Notes: generated by a model from the sequence alone, not told the origin. 19,334 nt of DNA from an uncultured Pseudomonadota bacterium (GCA_949295395.1 CASFLB010000027.1:1-19334); one strand, 5' to 3'; counted from the first letter of the stretch, positions 6,700-14,386 are shown. Numbers and translations are program-made.

Positions 6700-8181
6700 A
6701 TGGAGACCAAACCGGACAATACCGTATTACCCCAAAATTTGGAAGCTGAACAAGCTCTTTTAGGGGCGATACTGGTCAATAATAAAGCCTTTGAAAAGAT
6801 CTCCGAATACTTAAAACCCTTTCACTTTGCCGATTCAATCCACGCCAAAATATTTGAAGTTATCTCAAAGTTAATCCAAAGGGGCCATATTGCCGATGTC
6901 ATCACCTTAAAGAACTACTTTGAACAAGAAGGAAGTTTAAACGAGGTTGGCGGCCATAAATATCTCTTAAAATTAGCCGACAGTGCCTCTCCTTTAACCA
7001 ATGTTGAATATTATGGCCAATTTATCTATGACAAATACTTAAGAAGAGAACTGATAGCCACAGGCTACGATATTGTAAACTCGGCCATGGAAGAAGATTT
7101 GGACAATGACGCCAACACACAAATAGAACAAGCCGAAAAACGCCTTTTTGAACTATCAAATCAAGGAGACATCAACGGCGGATTTGTCTCATTTGGAGAG
7201 GCTCTAACCAGTTCATTAAGCATGATAGAGCAAGCCTATCAAAAAGAAGGAAAATTATCCGGATTACCAACCGGATTAGATGCCTTAGATGCCAAAACCG
7301 GTGGGTTAAACAACTCAGACTTAATTATCTTAGCCGGACGTCCGGCCATGGGCAAGACCGCCTTAGCGACCAACATTGCCTTTAATGTTGCCGAATACAT
7401 GAGTCGAGCCAAAGAAAGCGAAGTTGATCCAAAGAACAGAGGCGTTGCCTTTTTCTCGCTTGAAATGTCGGCCGACCAGTTGGCCAGCCGTATATTATCG
7501 ACCGTCACTCAAACCAGCAGCCACAAGATGAGAACGGGCGAACTTGAGGAATCAGAATTTATCCGCGTTGCAGCCGGCGTCAGAGAATTAGAAAACATTC
7601 CACTCTATATTGACGATTCTCCTGGCGTCAACATCAACACGATTCGTACCCGCGCCCGCAGACTAAAACGCAACAAAGGACTAGGCCTGATTGTCATTGA
7701 CTATATTCAATTAATTAACGGCAGTGGCAGCAAGAGAACCGAAGGCAACCGCGTACAAGAACTTTCTGAAATTTCGCGTGGATTAAAAATACTCGCCAAA
7801 GAACTAAATGTTCCGGTTATAGCCCTATCACAATTGAACCGCGGCGTCGAACAACGAGATGATAAACGTCCGGTTATGTCCGATTTAAGAGAATCAGGCT
7901 CCATTGAGCAAGATGCGGATATCGTCATGTTTGTCTTTCGTGAAAATTACTACATCAAAAACGAAGAACCCAAACAACACGCCGGAGAAACACCGGAACA
8001 CTTCCAAAACCGTATTGAAGAATGGGAAACACGTTTAAGAAAAACCGAAAACATCGGTGAAGTCATCATCGGAAAGCAACGTCACGGCCCAACCGGCACG
8101 GTTCAGCTTTTCTGGAACGGTGAATTTGCTCAGTTTGGAAACTTAATCCGAGAAGAAAACCTTCCTGATCAAATAGGATAA
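6700..8181 (+). CDS. dnaB: Replicative DNA helicase DnaB
   Basis: A 493-residue protein with the full DnaB architecture. The N-terminal DnaB-N domain is at about 10-110 (PQNLEAEQALLGAIL at its start), a linker at about 115-185, and the RecA-like motor at about 186-490. Walker A is GRPAMGKT (213-220), Walker B is LIVIDY (330-335) with DYIQLI, and the C-terminal arginine-finger motif is KQRHGPTGT (Arg461). SLEMS (253-257) and DLRESGSIEQDADIV (395-409) are also canonical. The protein unwinds DNA as a hexamer at the replication fork. There is no intein at the usual Walker A or C-terminal sites. The start has AAAGGA eight bases upstream. No convincing promoter was seen between the rpmB terminator and the start. 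Confidence 0.98.
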   Translation: METKPDNTVLPQNLEAEQALLGAILVNNKAFEKISEYLKPFHFADSIHAKIFEVISKLIQRGHIADVITLKNYFEQEGSLNEVGGHKYLLKLADSASPLTNVEYYGQFIYDKYLRRELIATGYDIVNSAMEEDLDNDANTQIEQAEKRLFELSNQGDINGGFVSFGEALTSSLSMIEQAYQKEGKLSGLPTGLDALDAKTGGLNNSDLIILAGRPAMGKTALATNIAFNVAEYMSRAKESEVDPKNRGVAFFSLEMSADQLASRILSTVTQTSSHKMRTGELEESEFIRVAAGVRELENIPLYIDDSPGVNINTIRTRARRLKRNKGLGLIVIDYIQLINGSGSKRTEGNRVQELSEISRGLKILAKELNVPVIALSQLNRGVEQRDDKRPVMSDLRESGSIEQDADIVMFVFRENYYIKNEEPKQHAGETPEHFQNRIEEWETRLRKTENIGEVIIGKQRHGPTGTVQLFWNGEFAQFGNLIREENLPDQIG

Positions 8182-8183
8182 AC

Positions 8184-8363
8184 ATGAAACCAAGCCCCCT
8201 CATAAACACCTTGCTTATTTTCGGGCTAATGTTCGGGCGCGTATTTTATATCTTAATCGCCACCCTGATTGGTCTTATCGTTCGAATAACGCACCGAGCG
8301 CTTAAAAGTGCCGCTTTCTGGATTAAATTCAAAACGCCCTTGCATGGAAGACGAAAGGTTTAG
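8184..8363 (+). CDS. Possible small membrane protein downstream of dnaB
   Basis: A 59-codon frame starts 2 bases after the dnaB stop, with AGGA five bases before the ATG, so it could be translationally coupled. It begins MKPSPLINTLLIFGLMF and continues through a hydrophobic stretch (about residues 6-34) to a basic tail ending HGRRKV, a plausible single- or hairpin-spanning membrane peptide. Its last 111 bases run antisense to the better-supported gene at 8253-8564, which argues for caution. No family is recognised. Confidence 0.35.
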   Translation: MKPSPLINTLLIFGLMFGRVFYILIATLIGLIVRITHRALKSAAFWIKFKTPLHGRRKV

Positions 8364-8564
8364 TCCTTCATAAGGATTAGTCTGAGAAGCCAAACAAGAA
8401 CACTCTCCTCCGCAAGAGGTCTCATTTTCCGAGAGAAAATCAGGCTCTTCCTCCGAAAGAAGAGCTTTTTGCATTTGGCGCAATTGCTCTTTTTTACCCT
8501 CACAACAAGAACAAGTTCCCTGAATAGGTGTTCGCACAATTAAATTCGCCAGCCATTTAAACAT
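8253..8564 (-). CDS. Small Cys-rich acidic protein of unknown function
   Basis: A 103-residue soluble protein with two Cys clusters, CSCC at 18-21 and CGGECSC at 51-57, separated by an acidic segment (SEEEPDFLSENE). The C-terminal half (RFEFNPESGTFKRSVRYS) has no Cys. The paired CxCC and CxxxCxC motifs could bind metal, which is inference. A good purine-rich ribosome binding site (AAGGGGAAG) precedes the ATG and an extended -10 promoter lies 29 bases upstream, so I take it as a real gene. It is divergent from the Cys-cluster pair starting at 8639. No known family recognised. Confidence 0.7.
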   Translation of the reverse strand: MFKWLANLIVRTPIQGTCSCCEGKKEQLRQMQKALLSEEEPDFLSENETSCGGECSCLASQTNPYEGLNLSSSMQGRFEFNPESGTFKRSVRYSNDKTNQGGD

Positions 8565-8592
8565 TTTTCTTCCCCTTTGTCAAAACAATGAT

Positions 8593-8601
8593 ATTATAGC
8601 A
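8593..8601 (-). promoter_or_regulatory. Extended -10 promoter of the Cys-rich small protein
   Basis: On the minus strand the sequence reads TGCTATAAT (TGn directly before a perfect TATAAT), with only a weak -35 upstream. It sits 29 bases before the start codon at 8564. Confidence 0.55.
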
Positions 8602-8638
8602 CAGGTTAATTACAAAAAGATTAAAAAAGAGGCACACC

Positions 8639-9019
8639 GTGAGCAAAAAACTCGAGGACTACACCGAAGAAGAATGGGAAAACATCTGCACCCATTGCGG
8701 CAAATGTTGTCTTCTAAAATTACAAGATGAAGAGACAGAAGAAATTTATTATACCGACATCGTTTGCCAATATTATGACCAAGAACACAACCGCTGTTCC
8801 GTCTATGAAAAAAGATGCGAACTTGTTCCCGAATGCCTAAAATTAACCAAAGACAATGTTAAAGACATTACATGGATGCCTGATAGCTGTGCCTACCGTC
8901 GCATTGCCGAAGGAAGGGAACCGGCTCCGTTCAGCAGCATCAAAGGACGTTGCATCTCAGAAACAGAAGTTTCAGAAGACGAACTCGAAGATCATATTGT
9001 TGATTGGGATGATCTCTAA
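8639..9019 (+). CDS. YkgJ/YcgN-type cysteine cluster protein (UPF0260-like), copy 1
   Basis: A 126-residue protein of the YkgJ-type zinc- or iron-chelating family. It opens with EEWENICTHCGKCC (Cys17, 20, 23, 24), then Cys43, Cys53, Cys60, Cys66 and the SCAYR motif (Cys84). The layout matches E. coli YcgN (UPF0260), but the N-terminus is shorter and lacks the FWxxKxL segment seen in copy 2. The biochemical role of the family is unsettled. The start is GTG at 8639 with GAGG (8629-8632) six bases upstream; no in-frame ATG would keep the Cys motif. The TAA stop shares its last base with the ATG of copy 2 (TAATG), so the two are translationally coupled. Confidence 0.9.
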   Translation: MSKKLEDYTEEEWENICTHCGKCCLLKLQDEETEEIYYTDIVCQYYDQEHNRCSVYEKRCELVPECLKLTKDNVKDITWMPDSCAYRRIAEGREPAPFSSIKGRCISETEVSEDELEDHIVDWDDL

Positions 9020-9531
9020 TGTCCGTAACAACTAAATACCAAATTGAAGAACAACCCGATTCGGCCCAAGAACGCTTCCATAATCAAAACCTGATAAAAG
9101 AGCGTTTTTGGGAAAAGAAAAAACTTGAAGACATGAGCAAAGAAGAATGGGAGTTGTTATGCGATGGCTGCGGCAAATGCTGTTTAAACAAAATAGAAAT
9201 CAAAGGCAAAATCAAATTCACCAACACCCGTTGCCGTTTTTTAGATTGCCACAACGCACTTTGCAAAATTTACGAACACCGCTTTGAAAAAGTTTCGGAC
9301 TGCCGTGATATAGACCTAGCCGCGATTCGAGAAAAGCCGCGTTGGCTTCCGAAAACTTGTGCCTACTGGCTTTTAGACAACAATCAGCCTCTTCCGTCAT
9401 GGCATCCCTTGATAACCGGACGCGCCGAATCCGTACATGAAGCAGGCATGTCGATTCGCAACCGCAACACGGTCTCGGAAACAGGAATAGAAGACTATGA
9501 AAATTACATTATTGACTGGCAAGACCTATAA
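9019..9531 (+). CDS. YcgN-type cysteine cluster protein (UPF0260), copy 2
   Basis: A 170-residue paralogue of the gene before it and closer to canonical YcgN. It has RFWEKKKLEDMSKEEWELLC (about 29-48), DGCGKCCLNK (Cys51, 54, 55, following Cys48), then Cys72, 77, 82, 95, the TCAYWLL motif (Cys114) and LPSWHPLITG (125-134), a strong family signature. It ends IIDWQDL, parallel to IVDWDDL in copy 1, which shows common descent of the pair. The conserved Cys set suggests a metal centre. It overlaps copy 1 by one base and the next gene by 35 bases. Confidence 0.92.
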   Translation: MSVTTKYQIEEQPDSAQERFHNQNLIKERFWEKKKLEDMSKEEWELLCDGCGKCCLNKIEIKGKIKFTNTRCRFLDCHNALCKIYEHRFEKVSDCRDIDLAAIREKPRWLPKTCAYWLLDNNQPLPSWHPLITGRAESVHEAGMSIRNRNTVSETGIEDYENYIIDWQDL

Positions 9532-10207
9532 CATTGAGCAAGAATTTGACTTTCCGTTAAAGGTAAACAAGTCAGCTCGAGCCAAAAAATTAACCTTAAG
9601 GATAGACAGCAAAGAACGAATTGTTGTATTAACCTTACCGCGTTATTGCAGTCAAAAGAAAGCTCTTGAATTTATCAAGAGTCACGAAGATTGGGTAAAG
9701 ACAACACTTGAGAAACTCCCTGAACGGCGTGTTTTTTTCAACGGTGAAAAAATAAGCCTGTTTGGCAAAGAAATAAAAATTCAACACGCACCGGAAAGAC
9801 GCCTTGGAGTCAAACTAGAAGGCGAAACCTTACTGGTATCTGGAGAAAAAGAGTTTCTGCACCGCCGTATCAAAGATTACATCAAAAAGAAGGCCAAAGA
9901 CGAATTTTACAAGCGTTCAAAAAAATATGCCAAAAAATTGGGCGAAGAAATTCATGACATCACCATAAAAGACACCAAGTCACGCTGGGGAAGTTGCTCC
10001 AGCCTCAACAACTTAAATTACAATTGGCGAATATCTTTAGCGCCAGAATTTGTCATTAATTATCTTATTGTTCACGAAGTCGCCCACCTAAAGCATCAAA
10101 ATCATTCGAACAGTTTTTGGCAGTGTGTTGAAAGATTATGTCCGGATTACGAACAAGGAGAGCGCTGGCTAAAAGAACACGGAAAAGAGTTATACGGCTA
10201 CGAATAA
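9497..10207 (+). CDS. YgjP-like zinc-dependent metallohydrolase (DUF45, M48-type)
   Basis: A 236-residue basic protein of the YgjP/DUF45 family. The N-terminal part has KSARAKKLTLRID (25-37). The characteristic SRWGSCSS motif is at 162-169. The gluzincin active site HEVAHLKHQNHSNSFW is at 193-208, with metal ligands His193 and His197, catalytic Glu194 and probable third ligand His203. There is no signal peptide, so it is probably cytoplasmic; natural substrates of the family are not firmly known. The ATG at 9497 lies inside the preceding YcgN-like gene (35-base overlap) and no later Met fits, so the three genes 8639-10207 form one coupled operon. Confidence 0.9.
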   Translation: MKITLLTGKTYNIEQEFDFPLKVNKSARAKKLTLRIDSKERIVVLTLPRYCSQKKALEFIKSHEDWVKTTLEKLPERRVFFNGEKISLFGKEIKIQHAPERRLGVKLEGETLLVSGEKEFLHRRIKDYIKKKAKDEFYKRSKKYAKKLGEEIHDITIKDTKSRWGSCSSLNNLNYNWRISLAPEFVINYLIVHEVAHLKHQNHSNSFWQCVERLCPDYEQGERWLKEHGKELYGYE

Positions 10208-10214
10208 AGCTCTA

Positions 10215-10243
10215 TTGATTTTAGCAAAAAATCTCCCTATATT
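10215..10243 (+). promoter_or_regulatory. Sigma70-type promoter of the Bax-inhibitor-1 family gene
   Basis: TTGATT (10215-10220), a 17-base spacer and TATATT (10238-10243) lie 41 bases upstream of the start codon, beginning 8 bases after the preceding stop. Confidence 0.7.
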
Positions 10244-10284
10244 AAAAGAAACAACATCAAACACCTTAATAAGGAGAAAAATTA

Positions 10285-11010
10285 ATGATTGAAACCTCAA
10301 AAACACAAGCCCGTGCCGTCATTGACGAAGGTTTACGCACCTATATGCTGAAAGTCTATAACTTTATGGCCGGTGGCCTTGCCGTAACGGCATTAGCCTC
10401 TTATGTGTTATTAAATTCACCTTCACTGCTAAAGATGTTTTTCAGCTTTAACGCACAAGGCTATGCAACCGGCATGTCAGGCTTAGGCTGGATAATTTTG
10501 TTTGCTCCGCTGATTATGGTTTTTGCTTTCAACTGGGTTTTGATAAAAGGCACCAGCCGTCAAGTTCAAGGACTATTTTGGGGATTTTCAGCCGTCATGG
10601 GAATTTCTCTAGCTCCGACGTTAATGATGTATACCGGAGCCAGCGTTGCCCGCATCTTTCTAATCACGGCCGCCATGTTTGGTTCAATGAGTCTGTATGG
10701 TTATACCACAAAGAAAGATTTAACAGCCATGGGTTCTTTCTTAATCATGGGCGTATGGGGAATAGTTATTGCCTCAATCGTTAACTTGTTTATGCAAAGC
10801 CCCGGCTTATCTTATGCCTTGTCAATTTTGGCTGTTATTGCTTTCACCGGCTTAACCGCCTATGACACACAAAAGATTCGTCAAATGTATTTTGAAGGCG
10901 ATTCGTCAGACAGCTACACCAAGAAGGCAATTGCCGGAGCCTTAGCGCTCTATCTTGACTTTATCAATATGTTTATCGCCTTGCTTCGCTTATTTGGCGA
11001 CCGCCGTTAA
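10285..11010 (+). CDS. Bax inhibitor-1/YccA family membrane protein
   Basis: A 241-residue protein with about seven membrane helices starting near residue 25. It follows the bacterial BI-1/YccA/YbhL pattern: an N-terminal amphipathic stretch with RTYMLKVYNFMAGGLAVTA (about 18-36), GLSYALSILAVIAFTGLTAYDTQKI-type conserved core in the last third (seen here as AFTGLTAYDTQKIR), and a C-terminal LYLDFINMFIALLRLFG. Family members act as Ca2+/H+ leak channels or FtsH modulators; which applies here is unknown. AAGGAG sits eight bases before the ATG. It has its own promoter and terminator. Confidence 0.95.
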   Translation: MIETSKTQARAVIDEGLRTYMLKVYNFMAGGLAVTALASYVLLNSPSLLKMFFSFNAQGYATGMSGLGWIILFAPLIMVFAFNWVLIKGTSRQVQGLFWGFSAVMGISLAPTLMMYTGASVARIFLITAAMFGSMSLYGYTTKKDLTAMGSFLIMGVWGIVIASIVNLFMQSPGLSYALSILAVIAFTGLTAYDTQKIRQMYFEGDSSDSYTKKAIAGALALYLDFINMFIALLRLFGDRR

Positions 11011-11024
11011 ACGGATAAAGAACC

Positions 11025-11056
11025 AAATAAAGACCGGTTTTCCGGTCTTTATTTTT
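11025..11056 (+). terminator. Intrinsic terminator of the Bax-inhibitor-1 family gene
   Basis: A 13-bp perfect stem (11025-11037 with 11042-11054) has a TTTT tetraloop and a T-tract to 11056. Confidence 0.92.
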
Positions 11057-11072
11057 GCCCAAGAGTTTTTTC

Positions 11073-11101
11073 TTGACAAACAAAGAAGAGACCGCTATAA
11101 A
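11073..11101 (+). promoter_or_regulatory. Strong sigma70-type promoter of the rpmH operon
   Basis: A perfect -35 TTGACA (11073-11078), a 17-base spacer and TATAAA (11096-11101). It lies 87 bases upstream of the rpmH start and is the best consensus promoter in the window, as expected for a ribosomal protein operon. Confidence 0.85.
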
Positions 11102-11112
11102 AAAAGCGTTTC

Positions 11113-11168
11113 CGAGGCTCAGGGAACTGAGCTTAACTAAAAATAAATAACCAGAGGCACAAGCCTCG
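11113..11168 (+). promoter_or_regulatory. Structured 5' leader of the rpmH operon
   Basis: The leader can form a 6-bp hairpin with a GGAA loop (11117-11122 with 11127-11132) and a 5-bp hairpin with an ACAA loop (11154-11158 with 11163-11167). The strand CGAGGC at 11113-11118 can instead pair with GCCTCG at 11163-11168, which would disrupt both. Whether this has a regulatory role is inference. Confidence 0.35.
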
Positions 11169-11188
11169 CATTTAACCGGAGAAATGAA

Positions 11189-11323
11189 ATGAAACGTACC
11201 TATCAGCCAAGTAAATTGGTAAGAGCTCGCCGTCACGGCTTCCGTGCACGCATGGCCACCAAGAACGGACGCAAAGTTTTGGCAGCGCGCCGTGCTAGAG
11301 GACGTGCTAAAATTTCAGCTTAG
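11189..11323 (+). CDS. rpmH: 50S ribosomal protein L34
   Basis: A 44-residue, very basic protein. It begins MKRTYQPSKLVRARRHGFRA and ends KVLAARRARGRAKISA, which is the L34 consensus throughout. GGAG lies eight bases before the ATG; an ATG at 11184 is out of frame and followed at once by a stop. It is the first gene of the rpmH-rnpA-yidD-yidC-engB operon, with the rnpA start 16 bases after its stop. Confidence 0.98.
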   Translation: MKRTYQPSKLVRARRHGFRARMATKNGRKVLAARRARGRAKISA

Positions 11324-11339
11324 AGCAAACGCCAAGCAA

Positions 11340-11762
11340 ATGGAAATTTTAACACTAAAAAAACGTAAAGATTTCGTAAGAGTCGCCAGCAAAGGACTAA
11401 GGGTGGTAACATCGACAGTTATTGTGCAGGCGGCTCAAAATTTATCAGCGGAACAACAAGAAACTTTTGTCGGCTACACCACCACCAAAAAAATTGGCAA
11501 AGCCCATATCCGCAACAGAGCTCGACGTCGCTTAAGAGCAGCAGTCAGGGATACATTTCCTCAAAATGCCCAAGCCAATGTTACCTATGTATTAATCGGC
11601 CGCTATAACACAGCCGATTGCTCATATCAAACACTCTGCCAAGACCTAAAATGGGGATTAAAAAAACTTGCCAAACTCAGCCTCAAAGAAGAAACCAATA
11701 ATGAAAAAAGCGAAAATACTCCTGACTCAAGGAATAAAACTTCTTCTGATACTTGTGATTAA
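11340..11762 (+). CDS. rnpA: Ribonuclease P protein component
   Basis: A 140-residue basic protein. It starts MEILTLKKRKDFVRVASKG and has the family RNR motif in KAHIRNRARRRLRAA (54-68), the conserved RNA-binding region of the RnpA fold. With RNase P RNA it trims tRNA 5' leaders. The frame is open further upstream (to 11244), but that part only overlaps rpmH, and the ATG at 11340 gives the normal N-terminus. The ribosome binding site is weak, so translation is probably coupled to rpmH. The C-terminal 20 residues, hydrophilic and Ser/Asn/Thr rich, overlap yidD by 62 bases and are not part of the fold. Confidence 0.96.
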   Translation: MEILTLKKRKDFVRVASKGLRVVTSTVIVQAAQNLSAEQQETFVGYTTTKKIGKAHIRNRARRRLRAAVRDTFPQNAQANVTYVLIGRYNTADCSYQTLCQDLKWGLKKLAKLSLKEETNNEKSENTPDSRNKTSSDTCD

Positions 11763-11964
11763 ACTTTATCAACGATACATCTCACCTTTTTTCCCCGGAG
11801 TCTGCCGCTATCGCCCCACGTGTTCACAATATATGATTGAAGCCATACAAATCCACGGTATAATCAAAGGTCTATGGCTTGGCACAAAAAGATTATTACG
11901 CTGTCACCCTTGGGGCGGACAAGGATATGACCCCGTACCTCCCAAAAAACAAAAAGAAGATTAA
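11701..11964 (+). CDS. yidD: Membrane protein insertion efficiency factor YidD
   Basis: An 87-residue protein with the YidD signature: a hydrophobic/amphipathic N-terminus, then KLYQRYISPFFPGVCRYRPT (21-40), CSQYMIEAI (41-49) and RLLRCHPWGGQGYDPVP (64-80). The conserved Cys35, Cys41 and Cys68 are present. It assists YidC and Sec in inserting inner-membrane proteins. I chose the ATG at 11701; an upstream TTG at 11668 would add 11 residues with no family match. It is embedded in the end of rnpA, as in many bacteria. Confidence 0.95.
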   Translation: MKKAKILLTQGIKLLLILVIKLYQRYISPFFPGVCRYRPTCSQYMIEAIQIHGIIKGLWLGTKRLLRCHPWGGQGYDPVPPKKQKED

Positions 11965-12049
11965 AACCTTGCGTTTCAGCAAAATATAGATTAAATTTCA
12001 AAACAGATTCAAAATTCAACAGATTCATCAAAAAAACGGAGCAATTTTA

Positions 12050-13707
12050 ATGTACGATGAAGAAAATAATACAAAAGGCATAATTTTAGCCACCATCCTT
12101 TGCGCCATAGTCATCATAGCCAGCCGCTACCTGTTTCCGCAGACAGAACAGACTGTTCCGGCAACACCAACACCGACGGCCCCCCTCAACGCCCCACAAG
12201 AAGAGATGCTACAGGCCAACACAAAAGCGGAAGAAAAAATTTATCCGGTTGAACAAGTATTACAACAAAACCCAAGAATAGAAATCAGCAACGCCGCGGT
12301 AAAAGGCTCAATTCGCGTTAAAGGAGCTCGCTTTGACGACCTCATGCTTGATAAATACAAACAAACGCTATCACCGGACAGCCCCGACGTAGAATTACTG
12401 ACACCGGCGCAAACCGAAAGCCCCTATTTTGCTGAATTCGGCTGGTTACAAACAGCAAAACCGTTTGGCAAGTCAAAGGCAAAAAATTAACCCCCGAAAG
12501 CCCGATTGTATTGGAATGGAATAACGGCCAAGGATTAAGATTTGTCCGCACCATAAGCCTTGATAAGAACTATATGTTCACAATTGCGGACAGCGTCGAA
12601 AACAACTCCAACAAAGACATCACACTATATCCGTATGGACTGATAACCCACAGCCCTGACCAAGACGCAAGCTCAAATGCCGTTGTACACCAAGGCATAA
12701 CCGGAGTCTTAGACAACAACCTACATGAAATAAAATTCAAAGACCTAGACCCCGGAGAAAGCGAAAAATTCACAACCAGCGACGGCTGGGCCGGCTTCTC
12801 AGATCGCTATTGGTTTAGCGCCTTTATTCTCGATGGTAGTGAAAAAAATACCGTCAAAGCTCGCCGTAACAACGAAAAATCATACCAAGTTGATTATTTG
12901 GGAGAGGCCACTCAAATCGCCCAAGGAGCTGTTGCGACAAAAAACATTAAGTTTTTTGCCGGTGCAAAAGAAATCAAACTCCTTGATAACTACAAAAAGC
13001 ATTACAACATTCCCAAGTTTGATTTAGCCGTTGATTTCGGTTGGTACTATTTCTTAACCAAACCGTTTTTCTACATTCTTGACTTTTTATACAATTTGAT
13101 AGGCAACATGGGCTGGGCAATTTTGCTGTTTGCCGCCTTATTGAGAGTTGCAATGTATCCGATAGCCGGAAAGTCTTATGAAAGTATGTCTAAGATGAAA
13201 AAATTGCAACCAAAGATTCAAACTCTGCAAGAACGCTATGGTGATGATAGAATGAAACTTCAACAAGAAACCATGGCACTCTATCGCAAAGAAAAGATAA
13301 ATCCGGCCGCAGGTTGCTTACCGCTATTGATACAAATACCGGTATTCTTCTCTCTGTATAAGGTATTAAACATAGCCATCGAGATTCGCCACGCCCCGTT
13401 CATTGGTTGGATAAAAGACTTGTCCGCACCAGATCCGCTGACAATTTCGGTATGGTCACACCTTCCGATTCCTAGCTTGTTAAACATTGGTGTTTGGCCG
13501 ATTATCATGGGATTGACGATGTACATTCAACAAAAGCTCAATCCGGCCCCGATGAACAAGGACCAAGCCCGCATATTCATGTGGTTGCCGATAATTTTCA
13601 CCTTCATGCTCGGACATTTTGCTTCAGGATTAGTCATTTACTGGACCTTGACCAATATCTTGTCCATCATCCAGCAAAAACTGATTATGAGAAAATACGG
13701 AGTCTAA
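12050..13707 (+). CDS. yidC: Membrane protein insertase YidC, with a one-base frame disruption
   Basis: This is the long Gram-negative form: an N-terminal anchor at about 10-28, a periplasmic beta-sandwich domain, and a C-terminal five-helix Oxa1/YidC core. In the core, INPAAGCLPLLIQIPVFFSL and GHFASGLVIYWTLTN are diagnostic. The start ATG has GGAG nine bases upstream. Frame 1 (12050-12490) reads normally through SPYFAEFGWLQTAK, then hits a stop at 12488-12490. The correct sequence TVWQVKGKKLTPESPIVLEW continues in the -1 frame from base 12460. The break lies at the AAAA run 12457-12460. Restoring one A gives about 552 residues, the normal length. The rest of the gene is intact, so this is probably a sequencing or assembly error; a true mutation or recoding is less likely because YidC is essential. 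Confidence 0.93.
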
Positions 13708-13708
13708 A

Positions 13709-14350
13709 ATGGAAAACAGTTGCGACCGATTCACCCCAGAAGAAAAAGCCGCCGGCAAATCTCTGTTTGCAGAGCCCGTGAGCTTTGTGCTAAGCGTGGC
13801 CAATCTGTCGCAACTCCCCATATCAGAACTTGAAGAGATTGCGTTTTCAGGACGGTCAAACGTCGGAAAATCGAGCCTAATAAACACCTTGTTCAACCAA
13901 AAAAAGCTTGCGAAAACATCAAGCACCCCCGGACGAACTCAACAGCTAAATTACTTCAATCTTAACAACAAACTTCATATTGTAGACCTTCCGGGCTACG
14001 GCTATGCCGAAGCACCGGAAAAGCTCGTAAAACAATGGCAAGATTTAATCTTTAATTATTTGCGGGGTCGCGTAAATTTAAGACGGGTATTTTTGCTCAT
14101 TGATTCCCGCCACGGACTCAAAAAGAGCGATAAAGAGGTCATGGATATGCTGGATAAAGCCGCCGTCACCTACCAAATCATATTAACCAAGGCCGATAAA
14201 ATAAGTTCCAAAGCTCTAAACGCACAAGAAAACGCTCTCAGAGCCGAGATAAAGAAACATGCCGCGGCCTACAACGAAATCATAGCCACCAGCTCTGAAA
14301 AAAATATCGGAATAGACGATTTACGAGCAGAAATAGCCAAGTTGATCTAA
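13709..14350 (+). CDS. engB: Ribosome biogenesis GTPase EngB (YihA/YsxC)
   Basis: A 213-residue GTPase with all five G motifs: G1 GRSNVGKS (48-55), G2 TPGRTQ (Thr73-Gln78), G3 DLPGYG (93-98), G4 TKAD (160-163) and G5 SSEK (195-198). IDSRHGLKKSD (131-141) is typical of the YihA/EngB subfamily, which works in late 50S subunit assembly. A 20-residue hydrophilic N-terminal extension precedes the core, as in other alphaproteobacteria. The ATG is one base after the yidC stop, so the two are coupled, and it is the last gene of the operon. argB, a frequent next neighbour in related genomes, is absent here. Confidence 0.97.
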   Translation: MENSCDRFTPEEKAAGKSLFAEPVSFVLSVANLSQLPISELEEIAFSGRSNVGKSSLINTLFNQKKLAKTSSTPGRTQQLNYFNLNNKLHIVDLPGYGYAEAPEKLVKQWQDLIFNYLRGRVNLRRVFLLIDSRHGLKKSDKEVMDMLDKAAVTYQIILTKADKISSKALNAQENALRAEIKKHAAAYNEIIATSSEKNIGIDDLRAEIAKLI

Positions 14351-14378
14351 AAAAAAGCTGGCTTTCTAAGAAGCCAGC
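14349..14378 (-). terminator. Intrinsic terminator of the DUF2336 gene
   Basis: An 8-bp stem (14357-14364 with 14371-14378) has a 6-nt loop and on the minus strand is followed by a T8 tract (14356-14349). On the plus strand there is no clean T-run, so it may terminate engB transcripts only weakly. Confidence 0.8.
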
Positions 14379-14386
14379 CGGTGCTT

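Noticed and set aside
11244..11339. Upstream extension of rnpA
   Set aside because: It only overlaps rpmH in another frame and has no RnpA homology; the ATG at 11340 gives the normal N-terminus.
14349..14378. The hairpin after engB as a strong plus-strand terminator
   Set aside because: There is no T-run on the plus-strand side; the T8 tract lies on the minus strand, so it serves the DUF2336 gene.
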